DNA of 32,072 bases, from contig ML996699.1 of assembly GCA_010356995.1 (NCBI GenBank), positions 892,146 to 924,217 on the forward strand, written 5' to 3'. Position 1 is the stretch's first letter; each line of letters starts with the position of its first letter. Of this stretch, positions 1 through 10,379 are shown piece by piece. The translations under genes were made by a program, and so were the position numbers. The stretch is from Trichodelitschia bisporula (taxonomy: Eukaryota; Ascomycota; Dothideomycetes; Phaeotrichales; Phaeotrichaceae). The notes under the pieces are model-generated. The model did not search any database. It saw only the letters and a program-made list of their open reading frames with translations, and was not told where the DNA came from.

Positions 1-253
1 AAACTTGGCGGCGTTGAAGGGGAGTCGGCTTGCTGCGGCTACGGGGGGGCTGATGGGCGCGAGTAGCGTGAGCTTGTCGAGTTTGGAAAGCAGTAGCGCG
101 GGGTCGACGCCGGTGGATGGGGAGTGGGGGCCGGGGGCGGGGGAGCCGGAGGGGATTTTGATACCAGCGGGGATTGAGGATGCGCCGCGGCATGAGGATT
201 GGTTGTATTCGGGACGGGAGATGAGGGGGCAGGATTACTTTTGGTTGTCCTAA
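1..253 (+). CDS. 3' end of an unidentified gene (partial)
   Basis: The reading frame is open from the left edge of the window to a TAA stop at 251-253, giving about 83 C-terminal residues. The segment starts Ala/Gly/Ser-rich and becomes acidic and aromatic, ending in the residues GQDYFWLS. No domain is recognisable. The frame is probably the tail of a plus-strand gene beginning outside the window, because it has no stop back to the edge and its end has a non-random aromatic composition. A GC-rich open frame of this length could also occur by chance, so the call is tentative. No start can be assigned. Confidence 0.4.
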   Translation, partial: NLAALKGSRLAAATGGLMGASSVSLSSLESSSAGSTPVDGEWGPGAGEPEGILIPAGIEDAPRHEDWLYSGREMRGQDYFWLS

Positions 254-2489
254 CCTTCGCTCCCTTGCGCTTTGCGCGTTGGATTGGGTTTTGGGTGTTT
301 GGTTTTTTTATCACTGGGTGGGTGGTTTGGTTTGATGCTTTTGGCCATTTGCGGTTTTTCACGACGCCGGATGAATACCCATGACGGATGTGGTGTGGTA
401 TAACTTTAGACGACGGAAATTGGGGGTGGAAGGGTGGTGCTTTTTGCTTTTCGTGCCCGAACCAAAAGTTGGGAGGTCGAGGAGCACTCAATGGGCATTT
501 TTGGTGTCTCGCCCTTCGCTTGGAAAGAGGAGGATGGATGGGATCGTTTCCCTGTGCATATTGTACCTTTCGCTTTTTTTTTTCCCTCCTGTTTGCTCAT
601 ATGGGTGGATGATTGCGATATGGCTCTTTTGGGGGAATTGGGCTGGGATAGGCGTTTAGACGGTGGACACTTTGAGTGGGACACGTTTGGGTGTTTAGGT
701 GCAGGGAAAAGGACTGGTCAATAAAGATTATGAATGCTGCTTTTGCTCGCACTTGCTATCTACTCGTCGCTACGAGATCCTCAAGGTCCACGATCCCAAT
801 GCCGACGACCGGCTGGCTGTCAAGGTGTAGGGGCAAAAGACAGAGAGAATGAGATTATAAACGCTGCTCTCGATTCACATCGTGCTTCTAACATACCCCT
901 ACATACACTTTCATACCCACATACGGTACAGCGAACCTTCACGATAGATGCCAGAAGCGAGGCAGAAGCGAGTCGAGACCGTCCTCCGCCTTTCACGAGG
1001 AACGCAACCGACCGGCTCACACAACGCCGGTGGACCGCCCAGCCCTTCCTCCTCCCTCGCAGGGTTACAGCTTTGCTCCCCCACTTTCTCCATCGCGCCG
1101 TCCCTGAGCGTGTGACGTCCCATGCAGCCGCATCGGCGGGGCGCATACTACGCGCCTCCCGGGAACGATAGTGGAGGGGAGCGAGGGGAGCGAGGGGAGC
1201 GAGGGGAGCGAGGGGAGCACCAGGCCTCGCAGCAACGAGGGCGTGGAGGGAGAAACTCTGCAGATGGGAAGAGTGCGGGGGATAGGTTAGAGGGAGAGAC
1301 GAATTTTTTCCGGGCTTATTTGGACGACTCTCGTTGGGGGGCATTGCGGCGGGCCAGGGAAGAGATGCGCGAGAGCTGCTGACCCCGCAAAGTGCATGCA
1401 GTATGCTGGGTGCTCGATTGGGCGCTTGAGGCAGAAGGGGATAGGGCGGGGGGCTGTGCTTGCGTGGGGGTGCGTGCGGATGCCACGCTGCGAGGGTGCA
1501 GAGTTTGCCGGCAACGTGTTCGCTGTTCGTGAAGGAGGGATGTGCGGTAGGGCAGAGTGGTGATGCGGACGGATGGAGGGTGGAGGGGAGCGGTCAGGCC
1601 ACGATTAATCAAGATTCGATGGGAGAATGGTGAGGGATGGAATGTGGTGGTGAGGAAGCGTGAGGGAGGATGGTGGTGTGTGAGGGCGGGATATGGCGCC
1701 CCCCCACGCGTGGTGTCAAACCCCACAGTGCGCAGTGGCGCGGCGCATATCCCGGTCGGTTGTGCATGCGGGCACGGCTGCGGCGGCAGACTTTTGCGCA
1801 GCGCGGCGCGGCATTGGGCAGGGAACACTTCGGCAGGCGCGGGACACATCGGCAGGACAGGGGAGATTTTGTGAAGAATATTCAGGTCTTCAATTGCTTC
1901 GGCGAATCTCTATGTACCGGTACTGCAGAAACACTCCCTCTTTGAACTCTAAACACAAGAACCTCGCACTTCCAAAAGCCTGTCAGACCACCGACACCGC
2001 CCACCAAGACCAGCCGACACGAAGTCTGACGCCAGAAATGGATTGAGATCATCGCCACGCCCGCCGAAGCGAGGGCGCACAAAGGGTGTCACTCTAGGGC
2101 AGCGCGGTCATGAAGTCATCAGCCAGGTTGTAGGTTGAGGCTCTGGTTAGGAGCTCGAAAGAGGACGTTTACTATAGAAATGATTCTATGACTGTGGGCA
2201 CCATGTTAGCAATGCATTCGGGGATTTGAACAGCGCTGTGTGAGAAGCGCTGTTTGGTGGGGGGGGGGATGGCTCACAGTAAAGTCGACTGGAGAGAAAA
2301 AGAGAGGGCGAGGTTTGGAGGCTTTTATACCCACTGGGTGAGGGTGGTGCACAGGCCAACGAGTGGTTGGACTTTCTTGGTCTTGGCGGATGAGGTTTTT
2401 GAAGGGTGGCAGGACTAGACTGTTTGTGGTTAGTGCCGCCGACCCTGCGTCTCGGTGGATCGGAGCGGGTGCTTGTCCCACGGGCTACC
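254..2489. other. Intergenic stretch without a supportable gene
   Basis: I see no convincing gene here. Several open frames of 60-177 codons exist on both strands, but they overlap one another, are dominated by Arg/Pro/Gly or Ser, and show no domain or consistent splice pattern. The only structured element is the 9-bp tandem repeat near 1181. The first few hundred bases are T-rich and may contain the 3' UTR of the gene ending at 253. Confidence 0.5.
1181..1216. repeat. 9-bp microsatellite, four perfect units
   Basis: Four head-to-tail copies of GCGAGGGGA run from 1181, with partial units on both sides. The unit is a multiple of three, which makes the minus-strand shadow frame read Leu-Ala-Pro repeatedly. 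There is no sign that this is translated. Confidence 0.85.
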
Positions 2490-2561
2490 CGAAAAAGTCA
2501 TGCCCCCCTCTCTCCAAATTTTGGCAGAGGTCATGGCGCCGGGGTGGACATGACTTTTTCG
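2490..2561. repeat. 13-bp perfect inverted repeat (hairpin)
   Basis: CGAAAAAGTCATG at 2490-2502 is the exact reverse complement of CATGACTTTTTCG at 2549-2561. Partly complementary C-rich and G-rich bases extend the stem inward. The 46-nt loop carries no obvious motif. This could be a relic of a small inverted-repeat element. No gene ends close enough for it to be a clear terminator. Confidence 0.6.
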
Positions 2562-3292
2562 ATGAGCCTCTTGGCCCCCGTTCGAGAAGGGGATCGGCAG
2601 GGACGACATCTGAAGAATCCGGCGATGGAACAGCCTTCAATTCTTATATTGCTCATAGTAAGAACGGCTACGGATGCTGGGCTGCTTCGTGCTCTGAATT
2701 GATGGTTTGGTGCACTACGGCGAACATACCGTGTTGATCTGGGATTCGATAACATCCGCGGAGATCCCGTATCTTCGATTGAGGCTACTGCGAGATGACC
2801 TTCCCCACTAGCTGTCTCCACACACGGCGATATCTCGGTGGATCTAGGAGGAGAGTAATTATTGAAAAGGAGATGCCGTCTGTTCGCTGCTTGTTTGTCG
2901 TCTCAATAAAGTCTTCACACCCGCTGCGTGTGGTCTTTGGTTCTGCTCAGCTTCAAGGCCGGAGCGCCGTTGGCCATGACAGGTCCAGGCTCGGATCACC
3001 TATCTCTATCTTGCTCGTTGTGAGTCCAATTGCCAGAAACTCAAAGGTGTCCCACGAGAGGGTCAGAAGGTTCCCCCAGCATGACGGATTTGAAGCAAGA
3101 TGGCCGTTTCCTGAAGGGATACGACATTTGATATCGACGAGATCGTCAACTCATTTACCCCACTTTACCGGCATAGCTCCACCTTCATCGACATGAATGA
3201 TCCGAAGCTCTACGGGACCTGCGTCGGCAGCTGCTTTTTTATGCGGAGCGTTAAGCTGATCAACCACGGCGGGGACATGACCGGAAGGTGAA
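2562..3292. other. Gene-poor stretch with a possible gene relic
   Basis: No intact gene is visible. On the minus strand, roughly 3150-2960, one frame has an amino-acid mix typical of real protein (including the stretches DLVDIKCRIPSGNGH and LLTLSWDTFEFLAIG), but it is short and flanked by stops. It may be the remains of a host gene. I cannot name a family. Confidence 0.25.
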
Positions 3293-3461
3293 GTAGACAT
3301 GTGGCAGGAGCATTTCTAGACTAGAAGGATCATGTTACCCTTGGGAAGGAACAGGGGGCACATAATGTAATGCGCGCATAAGAGGAGGAAGGAGCATGTG
3401 AAGGTATTTGATGTCATCATGCATATTGCCTCGAGCGTCTCTCGCCTCTATTCTTCTCTTC
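3293..3461. repeat. Dispersed repeat, copy A
   Basis: This segment is similar along its length to 7193-7470 and 13943-14165. Shared landmarks in order are GTAGACATG with a following GGAGCATT, then ATGTAATGCGCGCATAAGAGG, GGAAGGAGCAT, and a TCATCATGCAT stretch followed by CTC-rich DNA. The copy is truncated on the right, where it passes directly into the 37-bp minisatellite. There is no coding capacity. The class (MITE, SINE or terminal-repeat remnant) cannot be set because clear termini and target duplications are not visible. Confidence 0.65.
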
Positions 3462-3575
3462 GGCATTTTCCTACTCGGTGGATTTGGTATCGGACTTCGG
3501 CATTTTCCTACTCGGTGGATTTGATATTGGACTTCGGTATTTTCTTACTCGGTGGACTTGGTTTTGGACTTCGAC
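3462..3575. repeat. 37-38-bp minisatellite, three units
   Basis: Three consecutive diverging units contain the core GGCATTTTCCTACTCGGTGG followed by a T-rich linker and GGACTTC. The first two units are nearly identical and the third has several changes. The array abuts dispersed-repeat copy A on its left. Confidence 0.85.
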
Positions 3576-3710
3576 ATTTTCTTGCCTTTATGCGAATTGT
3601 TACTGATGAAGTTATGGCCTATGTTGACTGTCAATGCTGGTCATGTAATGGAATCATAGGCTTGACACGTTCAAATTGCAAAAGTATGACGGGAAGAGCT
3701 GACGAATGAC

Positions 3711-3855
3711 GAAGAGAAGAATAGAGGCGAGAGACGCTCGAGGCAATATGCATGATGATATCAAATACCTTATCCACCGAGTAGGAAAATGCCGAAGTCC
3801 GACACTAAATCTAATCCACCGGGTAAGAAAACACCGAAGTCCAACACCAAAACCA
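3711..3855. repeat. Inverted, rearranged copy of 3402-3575
   Basis: Positions 3711-3769 are an almost exact reverse complement of about 3402-3461, the end of dispersed-repeat copy A. Positions 3770-3855 are reverse-complement copies of about two minisatellite units. On the plus strand the order is block, array, 135-nt spacer, inverted block, inverted array. This is therefore not a simple palindrome, because the inverted pair is circularly permuted relative to the forward pair. Confidence 0.8.
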
Positions 3856-3868
3856 CCGGTCAGTCAAC

Positions 3869-4583
3869 CTATGCGAGCAGTGGGATCTCGCCGCTTCCGC
3901 CATAACTATAGCCACACCACCTGAGGACATTCTCTACCCACCAAATGTACTCTTTGCGGTCGATGCGGAAGTTCCGGCCATTAATCTGGACACCACCGTA
4001 TGCGCAGATGAGAAAGTCCAGTTTTTTCCTGTGCTCACTCCACCATGCATTCTCCAACTGTTGAAATATTTCCTGCTTGTAGTCGCTATGTCTCTGCAGG
4101 AAAAAACCGCCGACATGGCCGGCAACCCCAAAAACCCGGAAGCCAGGAAAGAGTACCTGCACCCAAGGCGGCCAGAACCACTCCCAATACCAAACTCAAT
4201 TCCTTGTATTGGCCCACAGTCCTCTGCTTCATACTTGTGGTGAAGGTTTTCAGGCCAGCGGACAACAGTCCCATATGGACACCTCGATCTCTGTCGCCCT
4301 TTGTCCCGCCGATGAGTCTGTCAAAGATTTTAACGAATGCCTCTATGTCCACTTCAAGCCTGGCATCAGTGATGTCTTCGAGGATCGTGCCGATGATGGT
4401 GGCGACCAGGGGAAAGCACTCGATCGGATTCGAGGCGCTTCCATTGTGGGTATGAACAGTGCTGCGCGCAGTCGCATGGATGATGTTGGCGACCTGGTGG
4501 AGACCGAGGAAGGGGGCCTTGCAGTAGGGCAGTATGTGCCTCATCACACGTTTAGGCGCCAGACCAACGAGCTCGCCGACCAT
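3869..4583 (-). CDS. Unrecognised protein candidate, two-exon model
   Basis: A minus-strand model joins 4583-4191 and 4093-3869 (stop TAG at 3871-3869) across a 97-nt intron with a GTATTG donor and a strong TTTTTTCCTGCAG acceptor, giving 205 residues. The first exon has a natural amino-acid mix with an amphipathic stretch (IECFPLVATIIGTILEDIT). The second has an aromatic-rich segment (ENAWWSEHRKKLDFLICAYGG). I recognise no family. The intron is longer than most others in the window, and a competing open frame lies on the plus strand (4209-4625). The locus borders a repeat-rich block, so a decayed host gene is an equal possibility. Confidence 0.3.
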
Positions 4584-4651
4584 TTTATCATTGCCATCGC
4601 GAATCGCAAGTCCCAGAGATCATGACGCTTGCCAGCTCAACCTTGTGATGC

Positions 4652-5131
4652 CTAATGACAGGTGACCCGTCCTTTGTCGTCACGATAATTCTGACCCTCG
4701 TCCTTGAGGGTTTCCCGGCGACCCGGTCGCCTCAAATCTCGCAGCGATTGGGAATCGATTGATTCAACCGGAAGGAAGTGCGTACGTGGCAATTTGTAAC
4801 CGTCTAGAACAACAGGTGGAAGGTGACGACGTGAAAATCCCCGGAAAACACCGGCATACTTTGGTCTACTCAAGTCGACGTAATAAGCGTTCGGTCTGCT
4901 GACGACGTGTAAGGTGGCGCCCGAAGAACCAGAAGTTTGATCGGAGGACAATCGGGTTCTTCGAGGGCGAGAAAGCGGACGCTTTGGTAGCGATTCTGGT
5001 AGCGATTCTGTTTCAGCAAAGCTTCCATTGAGGAAGACGGGGTGACCATTGTGCATGCGAGTAACAGTTCTAAACCATTTAGCTGCCAAAATTCCTTGGG
5101 AAGCAGCCACTTACGGCTTGTAGGTATCCAT
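4652..5131 (-). CDS. Unrecognised small protein candidate with one 45-nt intron
   Basis: Removing a 45-nt candidate intron at 5114-5070 (GTAAGT donor, TTTAG acceptor, GCTAAAT possible branch) joins 5131-5115 to 5069-4652. This gives 144 residues starting MDTYKP. The frame also stays open upstream of this ATG for at least 30 codons, so the true start may lie further right, near 5250. The middle is rich in Ser, Pro and Arg; the end is basic and acidic mixed. No domain is recognised. Support comes from the textbook donor and an intron length matching the window's other introns. Confidence 0.3.
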
Positions 5132-6093
5132 AATAATTTTCGCCACAAAATTTGTTGAATATGGAGGATGCTTTGATGGAAGTGGCGGTAGAAAGTAGTG
5201 GCAAACCAAACCGCCGGCGACTTCAAGTTATGTATCGTGAACGGGTCAAGTGTGAAAGCAAGATTGGAGGTCAAGCAAAAGCACGCACAGCTCAGCCTTA
5301 CGCCTCACGCTGAGAGGGAAATGGAGGCCGCTCTCTCGGGACACTCTCAGGGAGATCTCTAGCCAGTTAGAGTTGGCGTCGAACGTGGCGCAGCACGATC
5401 GTTGTTGCCATGAGGCTAATAGTTGGCATACAGCCATGCCAGTTCGAAGGCAGAAGGCTTCGTGGGCTTCTACGGTACATTGAAACTGGCCAGATCGGCA
5501 GCAGAATACGGTACATGCTTTTTGCTTTGCAAGTTGAGCCAGGAATCTGGGTGGCGGAGGGCAATGCGGGGCCGTGAATCTGCTGCGTCCACTGCGGACC
5601 AACGGCCCCAGGGGAGTGGTTAGTGGCATGTCCCTTCTCATAGCCTTATGTCGGTTGACTCCGGACGGGTACTTATTGAATGCGGTCTCTCGGGGTATAT
5701 AGCCACCAAGGCATCGTCGTGGCGGATTCGTTGTCGTGCCGATCATGGAGACCGGAAGTCCATTTGCATTTGAGGCTGAAACAAGACGATCGCGAGTTCC
5801 ATCTCGCGCTAGAGAAGAATTAGCCTCGTGATTCGAGAACTAAAGATCGGAGAATAAAACTTCAAGTCTAACATCGCAGAATTCAAACAATCCAGGTGAA
5901 GGGTCAGACAGGCGTTGTCACCCCTCTCCGCCTTACCCCGCATGTCGTCAGCGCGGGGCTGTGGCTTAGCGTTGCGCCAGTAGCACCCCGCCGGCCCGTG
6001 CCGCACACCTTATCTCCCTTCGGACAAGATCAACCTCCCATCATCGACGCTAATCTCCCCATCCTCACGCAACATCCCCTGTAGTTCATCCAA
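5132..6093. other. Intergenic stretch upstream of the dehydrogenase gene
   Basis: No supported gene is seen. Minus-strand frames at 5246-5746 are open but have no recognisable motif. The last 150 bases before 6094 are C-rich with little structure and probably include the promoter and 5' UTR of the dehydrogenase gene. I see no clear TATA box there. Confidence 0.4.
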
Positions 6094-7053
6094 ATGGCCC
6101 TCCAAGCCTCATCCCTCTTCCGCGTCGACAGCTGCGTCGCCCTAATTACAGGCGGCGGAACCGGTGCGTCCCTTTCCCAACCACAGCCTCGCTAACTCCT
6201 CACCCAGGCATCGGGCTTATGATGGCACGCGCACTCGCTGCCAACGGCGCCGCGAAGGTGTACATTGCAGGTCGACGACTAGAAGTTCTCGAGAAGGCAG
6301 CGGCCGAGACGGAGCCCGCCGGCGTGGTCGTTCCACTCGTGTGCGACGTGGCGTCACAGGAGTCCATCGTCGGCATGGCGGAGCATATCCGCTCCGAAAC
6401 CGGGTATTTGAATCTCGTGGTGTGCAATTCCGGGATCGGCGGCCCACGACACGGAAACCTGCCCGAGGGCGGTGGGATCGCAGACTTCCAGGCGCAAGTG
6501 CTGGGCACGCCGATGGGGGAGTACACGGATACTTTTGCGGTGAATGTCACGGGTGCTTATTACACCGCTGTCGCTGTGTTGGATTTACTAGACTCGGGGA
6601 ATAAAAAAGGGAATATGGAGGGCGTGAGGAGCCAGGTGCTTATTACGAGTAGTATTGCGGCGTTTAGTCGCGCCGTGGGGATGGGGTTTGCGTATGGGCA
6701 GAGTAAGGCGGCGGTTACGCATTTGACGAAGGGGTTGGCGAGTTTTCTTGCGCCGCATGGGATAAGGACTAATGCGCTTGCGCCCGGGTGTGAGTTTTTC
6801 TTTCCTGATGTTGTGGGATGGGTGCTGACGGCCAGTGTTTCCGAGTGAGTTGGCTGACCCGCTGCTGCGCGGACGAGGCATTGAGGGTGGAGGCAGTGTG
6901 CCACATACGTTTATCCCGAATGGCAAGGTGGGTGATGAACTGGATATGGGAGGTACGATATTGTATCTTGCGAGTCGGGCGGGGGCGTTTGTTAATGGGT
7001 TGATACTGGTGATTGATGGGGGGAGGCTCGCGATCTTGCCCAGCTCATACTGA
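6094..7053 (+). CDS. Classical short-chain dehydrogenase/reductase (SDR)
   Basis: Three exons, 6094-6163, 6208-6789 and 6836-7053, give 289 residues. Both introns are short (44 and 46 nt; donors GTGCGT and GTGAGT, acceptors CAG). Splicing across the first restores the Rossmann dinucleotide-binding motif TGGGTGIG (about residues 19-26). The product also shows the NAG-like CNSGIGG, the NVTGAYY segment, a catalytic SS pair (Ser171/172) and YGQSK (Tyr186, Lys190). The second splice restores the usual APG-LFPSE region. All core active-site residues are present, so this should be an NAD(P)H-dependent oxidoreductase, probably cytosolic. It resembles fungal homologues of RhlG-type 3-oxoacyl reductases. 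The substrate cannot be read from sequence. The start was chosen because it has an AAATGGC context and gives the expected N-terminus. Confidence 0.92.
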
Positions 7054-7161
7054 GAGGTTGGAAGTGTTCTTGTGTGCTCGGTGGCTTGTGTAGGCATAGA
7101 CTGGATTTTGTCGCTAGTCCCGGATATACTAATTAGCAAGACGTGGGGCTGAAAACGACTC

Positions 7162-7531
7162 GTCTATCTCGCTGGACTTCAAGTTGACTCGGATACAGAC
7201 ATGGAAGGGGCATTGTTCTGTCAGGAAGGAGCCTACGTATCTCGGGAAGGAGCATACGTATCTCAGGAAGGAGCAAACTGATTAGAGGAAGGGACACGAT
7301 GTAATATGCGCATGATAGGGGGAAGGAGCATATGAGGATATCTGGCATCATCGTGCATCAATTCTTGAGTCTCTTCCTCTCATCATCTTCTCGTCTTCAC
7401 TTCAATGGTTCGTTCGAACAGTTACCTTTGCATGTGTTGGGGCGTTTGCTCCCACCATCCGAATGTACCAATGGAAAAGGCGGGAGTCGGAGAACGGCCC
7501 GTCTATCTCGCAAGGGTTGAAGCTGCACTCG
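7162..7531. repeat. Imperfect direct repeats flanking dispersed-repeat copy B
   Basis: Positions 7162-7192 and 7501-7531 are related (both begin GTCTATCTCGC, then share TT.AAG.TG.ACTCG) and lie on either side of the dispersed-repeat copy. At about 31 nt they are long for a target-site duplication, so they may be part of the element itself or of an older local duplication. Confidence 0.45.
7193..7470. repeat. Dispersed repeat, copy B (longest)
   Basis: This is the longest copy of the family also seen at 3293-3461 and 13943-14165. It carries ACATGGAAGGGGCATTGTT, an internal 21-bp tandem repeat of AAGGAGCATACGTATCTCGG type (about 7226-7268), ATGTAATATGCGCATGATAG, GCATCATCGTGCATCA, a TCTCTTC-rich tract and CAGTTACCTTTG. 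No coding frame is conserved between copies. Confidence 0.7.
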
Positions 7532-7942
7532 TCCCTTTCAGAATATCGTTAACATGATCGAACAGCCTGCATTAAAAGCATATGGACCCAGCTCTTTGAG
7601 CCTACACCACTTTTCCTTTTGGACTGAATTACATCTGCTGCCCCAAGCCCCAAGAACACTATTCCGGAACGCCGCAACCATATTGACACCACCCGAGCGT
7701 CCGATATCCGAAGGAAACCCGTCCCCAATGTACAAGACGCCTCCCTCATCGGAAATGCTGAGCACACTCGCGACCCGCCTCCCAAACGCCCGGCCTGTGG
7801 TATCTGCTTTCGGGTTCCATAAGTGGCGTGAATGGAGTGGTATCCGTTTCACAGCCAAAGGGCGGAGGTTATGCCACTCCCATGAGCCGCAACGGCCGAC
7901 TCTCCCATAGCCAACCGAAGCCTCATTCCACCAAGTTTCCCC

Positions 7943-9482
7943 TCAGTACCGATGTCCAACACCCACATGCCACCTACTCCCCTCATACTGCCTCGCGAAC
8001 CCCCCCTTCTCGAACTCATCCCCCTCCGACACCAAAAACCACCCCCAACCCCCAGCCGCAGCCAACAAAAAGACCGTCAATATCCACGCCCCCGCCTTAT
8101 CCGCCTTCATCATGACGCGCGTCGCCTCCCAATCCGTCGGCTTCGTCAGGCCGCCATTCCCGGCCCCGGGATCTCCGGTACTCGAACCGGAGTGCACATC
8201 GCTCGGCGGCCGCACATTGAGAATGAGGTTGCTTTGCACGATGCTCAGGGCCGTCATCTGATTCCCAATATCTCGCGTCCCGTCGTCCTTGGCCTCGTAC
8301 CATTTCCGCCCGCACACGACGTTGCTAGGATCGCCCGTGCACACGTTCGCTGCAGCCTGCGCGCTCTTCTGCAGCCAGGGCATGATGCGGTCGCGCGTGT
8401 ACGGGGCCATTTGCGCGGCGACAGCGAGCCAGCGCGCGAGGTAGCCCTTGAAGGACCGCTGGTCTTTGTTGCAGTTTTCGCGCGGCTCGCAGGCATATTC
8501 GACGAGGATTTGCCCGCCGTATTGTTGCGGGAAGAAGACGCGGCCTGTGCTGTTGAGGAGCCCGCTGAGGCGCTCTTTCCAGGCGGGGCTGCCGTTGGTG
8601 TGGTTGTACATCTGGGCGGTTAGCGGATGACCTTATGATGAGAGAGCGGACTCACGTATGCTGCGCCCGCGATCAGGGACCCGACGTTGTATGTCCACTG
8701 GATCTGGCCGATGGGGCCATCGCACCCCGTTTCCGTAAAGGGGATGTTATCATAAATATCATACTGCGGGCTCATAAGCGGGGAGTGCGCAATCCAATTA
8801 TACGTCTTATCTGCCCACTGCGCATACGTAGCATTCTTCGTGTAGCGCGCCAGCCGCGCCGCAAGCTGGAAAAAGCATCCGTTGCTGATGGCGTTCTTCT
8901 CCATCCATCCGTTGTTCAGCGGGTTGAACTGCCACCGCAGCCCGCCGCCGCAGTGCTTGTCGTCCCACCGGCTCGCCTGCCGGTTGAACACCGCCTGTGC
9001 GAGGGCGAGATACTGCGGCTCCTTGGGGTCTGGGTTCGGGAAGTTGAATTCCGCGGCGGACATCGCGGCGAAGGCCCAGAAGGCTTGGTCGTCGTTGCCC
9101 TCCGTCCGCGTTTGGTTCTCCGGCTCGTAGTTCGCCGATGGGCCGGCTTGGAATACAAGTGCTTGCTTCGTCATGTCGTTGTACGTGCTGTCGCCCGTGT
9201 AGTACCTTTCTCGTCAGCGGTGGACCAGAAATAATCCCAGATGCCATACCAGTACTCGACCATCTGCCCGAATAGCGCTCCCGCCTCCCACCAGTTGAAT
9301 TCGCCGGCCGCGGGGAGGAGCCCGGGTGTAGAACCCGGCTTGTCGCCGTCGTAGTAGCGCATCGCGGAGTCGGCGAGGGCTTTCGCGGCCTTTTTGATGC
9401 TCGCCGTGCTGCCGACATCGAGCGTGAGCGCGGAGACATGGTGCAGACTTTGCACTACGAGGAGCGCCCGCAGGAGCTTCAT
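7943..9482 (-). CDS. GH76 mannan endo-1,6-alpha-mannosidase (DFG5/DCW1 type)
   Basis: Exons on the minus strand are 9482-9250, 9205-8656 and 8611-7943, giving 483 residues; both introns are 44 nt. A signal peptide (MKLLRALLVVQ...VSA) is followed by the (alpha/alpha)6 GH76 domain. Visible family signatures are STASIKKAAK, WWEAGALFG, the spliced EYWYYTGDSTYNDM, the catalytic pair in EGNDDQAFW (Asp116, Asp117), NGGCFF-like ISNGCFFQLAARLA, QWTYNVGSLIAGAAYMYNHT and DQRSFKGYLARW. A hydrophobic segment near the C-terminus (AWILTVFLLAAAGGWGWFLV) is followed by a short tail, as in fungal membrane- or GPI-linked members. In yeast Dfg5/Dcw1 the enzyme is thought to transfer GPI-anchored mannoproteins from the plasma membrane to wall glucan. 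Length and motifs are complete, so it is probably functional. Confidence 0.95.
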
Positions 9483-9749
9483 TATCGTCGTTTGCCCAGG
9501 AGATGCAGCATGAGATCGTGATGGCGGTGCAGTGATGGGACGGTCGTGAGGGATGGATGGGTTGTTGGGTTATGGCGATGGGATGCACGAGATGACGTCC
9601 GCTGTCTGGTTGTCTAGGTGGCAGGAAAACAGGACATCAGGGGCGGGCGCTGGGTGCGCTGCGCTGGGGAGTTAATCTATGTAGATCACGCTTGCATACG
9701 GGGAGTGCTATATGGGGAACAGGGATGGGGGGAGCGGGGGGGCGAGTCG

Positions 9750-9782
<33 letters not shown>

Positions 9783-10379
9783 ATATGCATGGGCGTGGTA
9801 CGGGACTGATGTGTGGGGAGTGAGGGATTGACATTGTTGTTTTGATGGTGTTTGTGGGTGGGAGATACGATGTGCGTGGAAGTGTCGCGTGTTGAGGCTG
9901 GAGGGTTGGGTGGTTGAGGCATATTGCTGGCACTGTATATTAGACGCCGGGTACGGCAGGGAAGGCCACGGACGGTTTGCTGAGGCTTGGAATGGCTGGG
10001 GGAGCGGTGGGATCTGGGGAGGTTCGAGGCCAGGCGTTTCGGGTTGCTGACAGTGCTCGGCTTTGGCCTGTGATGCTGGGGATGGAGAGGGATGGGGTTG
10101 TGGGTTTCAAGTGCTTCACATGATCACTGAAGATGGGATATCACGTGGAGACAAGGGTCGATATCGGACGACATCGACGACGTCAGACAAGAAGAAGATG
10201 AACGAATTCAATTGACAAATCACCAACAATGGATACAAGTACAAGTATGAAAGCAGCAGCAAGAACGCAGCAAGAACCGAACGCGAGACAGAAAGCAAAA
10301 TCGCGTGTACAACGCTCATTCCTATCAGGAGAACGACCCATGAGCCCAACCACCAGACGAGAAACTCAATGGAAAAGAC
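9483..10379. other. Intergenic stretch, including the mannosidase promoter side
   Basis: No gene is supported. The stretch is G-rich on the plus strand up to about 10090 and contains the 31-base G run described separately. The mannosidase promoter should lie in its left part. No clear TATA box is seen. Confidence 0.5.
9751..9781. repeat. Homopolymer of 31 G
   Basis: Thirty-one consecutive G residues follow CGC at 9748-9750. Nearby DNA is also G-rich. Such a run can form G-quadruplexes and is unstable in replication and sequencing, so the exact length should be treated as uncertain. Confidence 0.95.

Noticed and set aside
820-1344. 174-codon minus-strand frame with LAP repeats
   Set aside because: The repeat is simply the 9-bp microsatellite read in frame; the remainder has no protein-like pattern.
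2215-2280. tRNA-like T-loop (TTCAAATCC on the minus strand)
   Set aside because: The flanking bases do not form a T stem, and no acceptor or anticodon arms fit.
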